Assembly: GCA_021731215.1 (NCBI GenBank)
Contig: JAKFXU010000067.1
Location: forward strand, 1 to 6,952
Direction: 5' to 3'
Length of the DNA stretch: 6,952 nt
Source: Rhodoferax sp.
GTDB taxonomy: Bacteria > Pseudomonadota > Gammaproteobacteria > Burkholderiales > Burkholderiaceae_C
In this document: one piece after another, positions 1 to 5,297 of the stretch
Layout of the letters: every line of letters begins with the position of its first letter
Numbering within the stretch: the stretch's first letter is position 1
Notes under the pieces: model-generated
Database searches by the model: none
Told to the model about the DNA's origin: nothing
What the model saw: the letters and a program-made list of their open reading frames with translations, nothing else
Translations under genes and position numbers: made by a program

Positions 1-84
1 GGCGCTGACCGCGCTGGTCCGTCCGCTAAGGCTGGCAGATAATCAAATGTCCCGACCTCAGTTCGAATCGCCGGGCATGCAACT

Positions 85-90
85 CAGGAG
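85..90 (+). promoter_or_regulatory. Shine-Dalgarno site of the small basic protein
   Basis: The sequence CAGGAG ends six bases before the ATG at 97. It is the clearest ribosome binding site on the plus strand of this window and is the main reason to accept the very short downstream frame as a real gene. Confidence 0.75.
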
Positions 91-96
91 CAAAAA

Positions 97-252
97 ATGG
101 CAAAAGGTCAGCAAAGCCAGAAGATGGTGAAGAAGCCGAAAAAAGACAGCGCACCGCCCAAGCCGGTGTCGCCCGACGCGGTGCGCCCGACCATCACCAC
201 CGTGGTGCCGGTGCGCGGCAAACTGAAAAATGCGCCAAGCCGCAGTTCCTGA
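97..252 (+). CDS. Small highly basic conserved-type hypothetical protein (51 aa)
   Basis: This short frame begins MAKGQQSQKMVKKPKKDSA and ends with TGA at 250-252. It contains nine Lys, three Arg, two Asp and no Glu, so it is strongly cationic. It is also rich in Pro, with no membrane segment or signal peptide, and is probably cytoplasmic and disordered. Short proteins starting MAKGQ or MSKGQ followed by a Lys/Pro-rich stretch are, from memory, common unnamed proteins of Betaproteobacteria; their function is unknown to me. A strong ribosome binding site precedes the ATG. It lies 26 bases upstream of the putative oligosaccharyltransferase start, in the same direction, so the two may share a transcript. 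A nucleic-acid-binding role would fit the charge but is only a guess. Confidence 0.72.
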   Translation: MAKGQQSQKMVKKPKKDSAPPKPVSPDAVRPTITTVVPVRGKLKNAPSRSS

Positions 253-278
253 GTGCGCTTAACCGGCTGCAGTCTGGT

Positions 279-1928
279 TTGAGCGCCGCGACGCCAGCAA
301 GTCTTGCCCGGCGGCTGCGGGCCAGCGGCGCTGTTTTGCTGCTGGCCGTGCCCCTGTCGCTGGGCTGGCATCCGGTGCCGACCCTGGGCAGTTTGGCAGA
401 GGCGGTCGCGGTATTTTGCGTGGCGGCACTATTGACCCTGTCGAGCGCGCCCGCCGCCTGGGATCTGCGGCGTCTGAGCTGGGGCACCGGTGGCCTGCTG
501 GGCTTGTTGCTGCTCAGAGCTCTGGCGCAGGCGTTATTCGGTGATGGGGCCTATGCCGGCTTCTGGCTCGGTCCCCTGGTGGTGCTGGCGACTGCGTTTT
601 TGCTCTGCGTTTATTGGCAGCAGCGAAGCGCTGATTGGCTGCGGGTGGTGGCGCTCGCCGTGCTGCTGGCGGCAATTATCAATGCGGTGCTTGGGTTTTT
701 GCAGTATTGGCGGGTGGCCGCCATTCTCGACTTTTTGGGACCCTATCTGGTCTACTGGGACCGCGCCGATGGTGTGGCGCACGGCAACGTCGCGCAACGC
801 AATGTGCTGGCCTCACTGTGCCTGCTCGGTATCGCCGCCAGCGTCTATTTGTTTCCGCAACGCAATGCCAGCGCCATTGCGATCGAAGGCTTGCTGGCCT
901 ACGTCGTGGCACTGAGCGCATCGCGCACGCCCTTGCTGATTCTGGTGGCGCTGCTGCTGCTGACCTTGGTTCGTGACCGGCACTGGCGTGCGCTGGCGCA
1001 GCCGCTGGTTGGTTGGTTTGTCGTTCCGGTCCTGCTGGCACAGTTGCTGGCGCCCATCGTCAACCAGTCATTGTTTTCGCTGCTGGACTTGGCGCCGGTT
1101 GAATCCTCGATTGAGCGGCTGAGCGCGCACGGACTTGGGATGCGCCCGGTCTACTACAGGTTAGCCGCAGAAATCGGCCTGCAGGCGGGGGCCTGGGGTC
1201 TGGGCTGGAAATCCCTGCCCGGCGCGATGCTGGAGCAGGGCTACCGCCAGCAACTCTGGGGCCTCAATGAGTTGCCGACCCATGCCCACAATATTTTCTT
1301 GCAGCTGTGGGTCGAGAACGGGCTGCTGCTGGCGCTGCTGGCCAGTTTGTACCCGATCTGGCTGCTGTTCAGAAAAGGATTTTCCGGCCCCAGTGAGGAC
1401 TATGCGCGCCTGTCCCTGCTGGTGCTGATCGTCCATTCCTGGCTCGAATATCCGCTGTGGCAGCCGGCCTTGCTCTTTCTGTTTGTCGCCTTGATGTGCA
1501 CCCTGGAGTATCAGGGCCCAACCTCGGCTCAAACGACCCGGCCGCCGGCCTTATTGCCGCGCTTGTTACTGCGCTCGCTGGCGCTCGCGCTGGCGCTGGG
1601 TGCGGCGCTGACGGCGTGGCAATTGGTTGCCGTTGCCGCCAGCTGGCAACAGCGCCTGGCGGGGCGAACCGAGCTGGCTGCCAGCGGGCTCGCGCTGCTG
1701 AGGATGAATCCGGTGATCGAGCCCTATGCCGACTGGCTGGCGCTGAACCTGAACACCGACACGCCGGCGCAGCGCGTGGTTCGGCTGGAGCGACTGGCGC
1801 AGTGGCTGCCGGACGCGATGATGTTGGGGCTGCTGGCCGACGCTTACCGTTCGGTGGGTCGAAACAGCGAGGCCGAGCTGATCGAGAAGCAGCGCCTGAT
1901 TGTGTTTGGCGTAAGACCTGGTCAATAA
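279..1928 (+). CDS. pglL: PglL/Wzy-family protein O-oligosaccharyltransferase (pilin glycosylation)
   Basis: Predicted polytopic inner-membrane enzyme of 549 aa that would transfer a lipid-linked oligosaccharide to Ser/Thr of periplasmic proteins, typically type IV pilin. Hydrophobic segments run from about residue 15 to 265 and again from 340 to 455, separated by a periplasmic loop. Family hallmarks visible are HGNVAQRN at 168-175 (PglL G-x3-Q-x-N type), SASRTP at 213-218, R289 in the loop, THAHNIFLQLWVENG at 334-348 (the key Wzy_C His motif) and HSWLEYPL at 386-393, typical of PglL rather than WaaL ligases. The C-terminal ~120 residues resemble Wzy_C_2 with a short helical-repeat tail. The chosen start is TTG at 279, with no convincing ribosome binding site. 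The frame is open further upstream without ATG or GTG, so initiation by coupling to the small gene ending at 252 is possible. No pilin gene lies in the window. An O-antigen polymerase or ligase is a less likely alternative. Confidence 0.85.
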   Translation: MSAATPASLARRLRASGAVLLLAVPLSLGWHPVPTLGSLAEAVAVFCVAALLTLSSAPAAWDLRRLSWGTGGLLGLLLLRALAQALFGDGAYAGFWLGPLVVLATAFLLCVYWQQRSADWLRVVALAVLLAAIINAVLGFLQYWRVAAILDFLGPYLVYWDRADGVAHGNVAQRNVLASLCLLGIAASVYLFPQRNASAIAIEGLLAYVVALSASRTPLLILVALLLLTLVRDRHWRALAQPLVGWFVVPVLLAQLLAPIVNQSLFSLLDLAPVESSIERLSAHGLGMRPVYYRLAAEIGLQAGAWGLGWKSLPGAMLEQGYRQQLWGLNELPTHAHNIFLQLWVENGLLLALLASLYPIWLLFRKGFSGPSEDYARLSLLVLIVHSWLEYPLWQPALLFLFVALMCTLEYQGPTSAQTTRPPALLPRLLLRSLALALALGAALTAWQLVAVAASWQQRLAGRTELAASGLALLRMNPVIEPYADWLALNLNTDTPAQRVVRLERLAQWLPDAMMLGLLADAYRSVGRNSEAELIEKQRLIVFGVRPGQ

Positions 1929-2014
1929 GATGGCTAAACAAAATCGGTTAGGAAGAAACTCAGCGTGAGCGAGAATTTTCGGCATAATCCGAGGCGGCGC
2001 GGGACCCAAGAAGT

Positions 2015-2036
2015 ATGAGCAACCGACTGGGCTCAT
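2015..2036. other. Intergenic stem-loop upstream of the cupredoxin gene
   Basis: ATGAGC at 2015-2020 pairs with GCTCAT at 2031-2036, with an extra CC/GG pair inside and a GACT loop. It lies in the 147-base gap between the oligosaccharyltransferase stop and the lipoprotein ATG. No T-tract follows directly; the nearest run (seven T at 2059-2065) is more than 20 bases away, so it is not a textbook terminator. It could be an mRNA leader structure, an operator or chance. Confidence 0.25.
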
Positions 2037-2075
2037 CCTGACATTTTCAAGACACTTATTTTTTTGGAATCAACC

Positions 2076-2564
2076 ATGCGTCAATCAATCCTTACTCTTG
2101 CCCTTGCCGGGTGCGTTACGCTTTTGGCTGGATGCGGTTCCATGACCATGCACAGAGCTGCCGCACCGGACTACGTCACCAACAGTGCCGAGATCGTGAA
2201 GGCCGCCAACTGGGAGCAGATGGAAACAGTCGCCATCGAACTGAGCGATCACGATTTCGAGCCCAAGCAGCTCAAGCTCAAGGCCAACAAGCCTTATCGC
2301 CTGGTCATCAAGAACACCGGCGAGGCGGATCACTATTACACGGCAGCGGAGTTTTTCAAGTCGGTCGCCTGGCGCAAGGCGCAGACGCCGCGCCCGCATG
2401 GCGGCGAATTGAAGGCGCCCTATTTCACGGCCGTGGAAGCCTACAAAAAAGGCGGCGTGGTTGAATTATTCATCGTCCCAGTCAAAAAAGGGGTCTATGA
2501 GGTCGTCTGCACCATCGACGATCACAAGGACAAAGGCATGACGGGAACGATTACGGTGGAATAA
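2076..2564 (+). CDS. Cupredoxin-domain lipoprotein, putative type 1 copper electron carrier
   Basis: A 162-aa exported protein. Residues 1-20 form a lipoprotein signal ending in the lipobox L17-A-G-C20. Position +2 after Cys is Gly rather than Asp, which favours the outer membrane. The rest, from about residue 50, is a single cupredoxin-like beta domain. Candidate copper ligands are H86 (in EADHYY), C145, H150 and M155, with C-x4-H-x4-M spacing. That spacing is the one known in rusticyanin and auracyanin, which suggests a real blue copper site. The His that is usually followed by Asn is followed by Tyr here. The ATG at 2076 is preferred over an in-frame TTG at 2064, because GGA at 2066-2068 sits seven bases before the ATG and the signal peptide then starts normally. 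The likely role is electron transfer or copper binding in the periplasm; the partner is unknown. The EB_dh gene follows 40 bases downstream. A non-copper cupredoxin fold is the main alternative. Confidence 0.83.
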   Translation: MRQSILTLALAGCVTLLAGCGSMTMHRAAAPDYVTNSAEIVKAANWEQMETVAIELSDHDFEPKQLKLKANKPYRLVIKNTGEADHYYTAAEFFKSVAWRKAQTPRPHGGELKAPYFTAVEAYKKGGVVELFIVPVKKGVYEVVCTIDDHKDKGMTGTITVE

Positions 2565-2604
2565 GGCGCCAGCCGCTTGCCTACGCCAACCAAAGCACTT
2601 GAAC

Positions 2605-3495
2605 ATGAGATTGCCGTTTTATGCCTGCCTGCTCGGTGTCTCCTTTGCGGCGCTGGCCCAGCAGCCGCTCTTGATTCCCGTCACCCCTCTTGGCGCAGCG
2701 CCGAAAATTGACGGCGACTTGAGCGAATGGGGCAGCGCCGGCTGGATCAAGGTGCCGATCAGCCCAGCGCTTGAAAAAGCCGAGCGTGCCAAGTATGGGC
2801 TGGATCCGAATGACGACAAGAACCAGACCGGCAGTCTTTCGTTCCAGATGAAAGCCGCTGTCGTCGGTGATCAGTTTTTCTTGGCCCTGAAATACCCGGA
2901 CAGTTCCGAGGACAGCAGCGCAAAACAGTGGGAGTGGCGGGGCGATAAATATGTTGAAGGCAAACAGCGCGAAGACATGCTGGCCCTGCGCTTTCACATG
3001 AGAGGCGATTTTGACCGCAGCATGCTCAGCAGCAAGGACTACACGGTCGATGTCTGGCTGTGGTCGGCGGCCCGCACCAATCCGTCGGGTCTGGCGGAAG
3101 ACATGACGCACTACGTCACCACCAAAATGCTCGACTCCGCGGCCGAGTACGAATCGCCGGACAAGAAGACGATCTACATCAAGAAGTTGCGCGATGCCGG
3201 CAACGCGCCCTACAAGCTGTTAGCGCGGCCGAAAGAGAACAAGGGCGAGAAGCTCCCGAGCTTTCAGTTGACCCCGAGTTCCGGCAGCGCCGCCGATGTG
3301 GCCGCCAAAGGGCGCTGGAAAACCGGCTACTGGCAAGTGGAATTTGGGCGCGCGCTCAATACCGGGCACGCCGACGACGCCGTGTTCAAGCCGGGCGAGA
3401 AAATCATTGGCCAGATTGCGGTCTTCAACCAGGGCTATGCCGAGCACAAAAGTGTGTCGGAGCCCCTGCTGTTTGATTTTTCAGCCATCAAATAA
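2605..3495 (+). CDS. Periplasmic EB_dh-family protein (ethylbenzene dehydrogenase gamma-like, putative haem-binding)
   Basis: A 296-aa exported protein with a cleavable signal peptide at about 1-18 (probable cut ALA|QQ). The mature part matches the EB_dh pattern in order: IDGDLSEW at 35-42 opening the beta-sandwich, DMLALRFHM at 124-132, VDVWLW at 148-153, then GRWKTGYWQVEFGRAL at 236-251 and the closing FKPGEKIIGQIAVF stretch at 261-274. In ethylbenzene and dimethylsulfide dehydrogenases this domain is the gamma subunit carrying b-type haem with Met/Lys ligands. M132, M140 and nearby Lys are candidates here, but which bind is not visible. There is no CxxCH motif and no molybdenum catalytic or Fe-S subunit in the window, so it is probably a stand-alone or differently partnered member. 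The ATG at 2605 is chosen; a TTG at 2599 would add two residues. Neither has a good ribosome binding site, so coupling to the upstream cupredoxin gene is plausible. Substrate or partner unknown. Confidence 0.77.
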   Translation: MRLPFYACLLGVSFAALAQQPLLIPVTPLGAAPKIDGDLSEWGSAGWIKVPISPALEKAERAKYGLDPNDDKNQTGSLSFQMKAAVVGDQFFLALKYPDSSEDSSAKQWEWRGDKYVEGKQREDMLALRFHMRGDFDRSMLSSKDYTVDVWLWSAARTNPSGLAEDMTHYVTTKMLDSAAEYESPDKKTIYIKKLRDAGNAPYKLLARPKENKGEKLPSFQLTPSSGSAADVAAKGRWKTGYWQVEFGRALNTGHADDAVFKPGEKIIGQIAVFNQGYAEHKSVSEPLLFDFSAIK

Positions 3496-3507
3496 GCCTC
3501 AAGCTTT

Positions 3508-3604
3508 GGCGGCTAGCCTGGCCCCCACGCTTGTCACTTCGTGTACTGCGCTGCCCCCCAAGGGGGGCTAGCCTTGCTTGGGGCGGCCCGGCGCGGCGGC
3601 TAGC
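3508..3604. repeat. GC-rich repeat at the convergent gene ends, flanked by 10-bp direct repeats
   Basis: GGCGGCTAGC occurs at 3508-3517 and again at 3595-3604. The DNA between contains a strong central hairpin (3553-3568), imperfect inverted ends (GGCCCCCA near the left end and the complement of a GGCC-x-CCCCA-type end near the right), and the palindrome GGCTAGCC, present in the left direct repeat (3511-3518) and again at 3566-3573. I associate this composition with short intergenic repeats found near gene ends in Comamonadaceae genomes, but that is memory, not a search. The right part is translated as the last residues of the minus-strand cyclase. A small non-autonomous element or REP-like sequence are the two readings; exact edges are uncertain. 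Confidence 0.5.
3553..3568. terminator. Probable bidirectional terminator hairpin between convergent genes
   Basis: GCCCCCC at 3553-3559 pairs with GGGGGGC at 3562-3568 around an AA centre, giving a very stable GC stem. It sits between the plus-strand EB_dh stop (3493-3495) and the minus-strand cyclase stop (TAG, complement of 3568-3570), where a shared terminator is expected. No U-tract follows on either strand, so intrinsic termination may be weak. An alternative stem, CCCCAAG at 3556-3562 with CTTGGGG at 3577-3583, would compete with it. Confidence 0.45.
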
Positions 3605-5286
3605 ATCTCCGGCGTCGCCAGCGTGCTGCAATTGCGCCCACTCTCCTTGGAGCGGTACATGGCGACGTCGGCCGCTTCGATCAGCGCCTCCGGCGTATCT
3701 ACCGCAATCATGGGAAAGCAGGCGACGCCCAGGCTGATGGTGACCTTCAGGCCATCGACCGTCATGGCCTCGACATTCCGGCGCAAGCGCTCGGCAAAGT
3801 GCATGGCGCCCTGGGCATCGGTGCTGGGCAAAATCACGGTGAATTCCTCGCCCCCGTAGCGGCAGGGCACATCGTACTGGCGCACCGCCGCATTCATGAC
3901 CTGACCGGCCATCTTGAGCACCCGGTCGCCCTGGTCATGGCCGTGGGTGTCGTTGAATTTCTTAAAAAAATCGACGTCGAGCATGATCACCGCCAGCGGC
4001 GCACCGGTTTCACGCGAGCGACCCAGTTCCATCTTGAGCGTGGCATCAAGATGGCGGCGGTTGTGTACGTCGGTCAGCGCGTCGGTGATCGAGAGGCGTT
4101 CGAGTTCCTTCAGCAGCGCCTGTTCCAGCGTGACGTCGCGCAGCAGGGCGGCCGAGCCGATCGGCGTTCCCTCCTTGTCGCGAATCGTGGTGGCCGAGGT
4201 CAGCAGCCAGTGCCCTTTGTACTCGAATAGCGTGGGCTCTTTCGAGGTGTCCGTGTCATCGAGCATGGCCTGAAAACGCTCGGGTTGATCAAGCAGCTTG
4301 AGTAGGCCCTCGGCGCTGATGCGCGCCACGCTCTTGCCCAGCAAGTCTTCGGCTGCATCGTTCACCAGCACCACCTTGCCACTCGCATCGGTCACCACCA
4401 CCGCTTCCCGTGCGCCCTGAATCACGGTGTACAGCTTTTCCTGCTCGCGTTTCATTTTCAGGTAAGTGCGCTGCAGATCGGATGTCATCTTGTTGAAGCT
4501 GCGTGCCATCTTGCCCAGTTCGTCCTGCCGTCCGGATGCGACCTGGACGTCGAAGTTGCCGCCGGAAACCTGCACCATGGCGGCGGTGATCTCTTCGATC
4601 GGCCTCGCAATGAAGCGACCCAGCATGTAGCCTGTCACCGCCGTCGTCAGGGCGATCGAGATAATGACGACGATCAGCGATTGCAGGCGCGCCTTCATCA
4701 TGTCGCGCTCTGCCTCCGCCATGGACGTCGTGAGTTTGAGCACGCCGCGCACCGGTCCCGCCTCGCCATGACAGCCAGTGCATTTGGGAGTGTTTGGAAT
4801 GGCATCATAAAAATGGACGACGGCGCCGGTTTCTGCGCTTCCTTCACTGCGCACCAAAATGGCTTCTTCGCCCCGCAGCGCGCGCGCCACGCCGGGCTCG
4901 TCGAGCGCAAAAACACGGGGTGCCTCAAGCGTGTTGTTGCGCCGCAGAAAGGTCACCGCGCCGAGTCGCTCGTTAACGGCGTCGATGGTCTTGTTGTCGA
5001 CGTAGGCCTCGGTGCCATCGATGCGTGCGATGCGAAAATCAATCATCCCCGGCAGCGTCTTCAAGCGCTTGGCAAAATCGGGCATGATTTCGGCGTGGTT
5101 TTCCTTCATGATGGTTTCGATATTCATCGCCACCGTATCGGTCAGGCGGTGCAGCGTGCGCTGGTAGTCGCTGACAATCGATTCTTCCACCGCCTTGGTG
5201 TAGAAGTAGCCAATGGTGGCAAAACCGAGCGACAGGGCGATGGCCAGTGCAACCAGCAGCTTGTGGCGAATGCGACGCAGATTCAT
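3568..5286 (-). CDS. Haem-c sensor diguanylate cyclase: DUF3365-like periplasmic domain, HAMP, PAS, GGDEF
   Basis: A 572-aa inner-membrane protein predicted to make c-di-GMP from two GTP. Order: membrane segment at about 9-29; periplasmic domain at about 31-200 resembling DUF3365/Tll0287-like sensors with one haem c site CTGCH at 169-173; second membrane segment at about 202-222; HAMP at about 220-275; coiled linker; PAS at about 285-390; GGDEF at about 398-553. The catalytic motif is GGEEF (478-482), the metal-binding Asp is D437, and the product-inhibition site RQYD (469-472) lies exactly five residues before it, so an active, feedback-inhibited enzyme is expected. No EAL domain is present. 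Its ATG overlaps the stop of the upstream paralogue (ATGA), so the two are one operon. The last residues, AAAPGRPKQG, lie within the 3' repeat and are probably not ancestral. Haem attachment needs the Ccm machinery, not seen here. The signal sensed (redox state, O2, NO or other) is unknown. Confidence 0.9.
   Translation of the reverse strand: MNLRRIRHKLLVALAIALSLGFATIGYFYTKAVEESIVSDYQRTLHRLTDTVAMNIETIMKENHAEIMPDFAKRLKTLPGMIDFRIARIDGTEAYVDNKTIDAVNERLGAVTFLRRNNTLEAPRVFALDEPGVARALRGEEAILVRSEGSAETGAVVHFYDAIPNTPKCTGCHGEAGPVRGVLKLTTSMAEAERDMMKARLQSLIVVIISIALTTAVTGYMLGRFIARPIEEITAAMVQVSGGNFDVQVASGRQDELGKMARSFNKMTSDLQRTYLKMKREQEKLYTVIQGAREAVVVTDASGKVVLVNDAAEDLLGKSVARISAEGLLKLLDQPERFQAMLDDTDTSKEPTLFEYKGHWLLTSATTIRDKEGTPIGSAALLRDVTLEQALLKELERLSITDALTDVHNRRHLDATLKMELGRSRETGAPLAVIMLDVDFFKKFNDTHGHDQGDRVLKMAGQVMNAAVRQYDVPCRYGGEEFTVILPSTDAQGAMHFAERLRRNVEAMTVDGLKVTISLGVACFPMIAVDTPEALIEAADVAMYRSKESGRNCSTLATPEMLAAAPGRPKQG
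3919..3963 (-). repeat. 45-base perfect repeat, copy in the downstream cyclase
   Basis: This stretch is identical over 45 bases to 5601-5645. It encodes KKFNDTHGHDQGDRV in the substrate-binding part of the GGDEF domain, with all 15 codons identical, although the surrounding domains differ at many positions. It lies at the same place in both paralogues. Confidence 0.9.
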
Positions 5287-5297
5287 GATGTCGCCTC
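5283..5297 (-). promoter_or_regulatory. ATGA stop/start overlap with internal Shine-Dalgarno
   Basis: On the minus strand the TGA of the upstream cyclase (5285-5283) overlaps the ATG of the downstream one (5286-5284). GAGG (complement of 5294-5297) stands seven bases before that ATG, inside the upstream coding sequence. This fixes the downstream start and indicates translational coupling, which would keep the amounts of the two cyclases linked. Confidence 0.85.

Noticed and set aside
1..42. Open frame ending in TAA at 40-42, possibly the tail of an upstream gene.
   Set aside because: Only 13 codons (reading GADRAGPSAKAGR) are visible, and another frame is also open here; nothing identifies a family.
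15..43. GATAAT at 38-43 as a -10 box for the small basic gene.
   Set aside because: The base matches at -10 are good, but the -35 region (TGGTCC) matches poorly and there is no extended -10.
54..75. tRNA T-arm-like GTTCGAATC.
   Set aside because: The flanking bases cannot form the five-pair T stem, there is no acceptor stem, and no other tRNA arm is present.
1457..1951. Long open frames overlapping the oligosaccharyltransferase on both strands.
   Set aside because: They are out-of-frame shadows of a GC-rich gene with low-complexity Ala/Gly/Arg translations, no ribosome binding sites and no recognisable domain.
1960..1992. CATAAT at 1983-1988 within a TCGG/CCGA four-pair inverted repeat, as a promoter or operator for the cupredoxin gene.
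   Set aside because: No acceptable -35 at 16-18 bases and the inverted repeat is too short to separate from chance.
2565..2604. Short GGCG/CGCC pairing between the cupredoxin and EB_dh genes as a terminator.
   Set aside because: The stem is only about four pairs with a large loop and no T-tract; co-transcription is the simpler reading.
3964..3970. Run of seven A (T on the coding strand) in the downstream cyclase as a frameshift site.
   Set aside because: It encodes the conserved FFKK of the GGDEF domain in the correct frame and both sides are intact, so there is no sign of a programmed or accidental shift.
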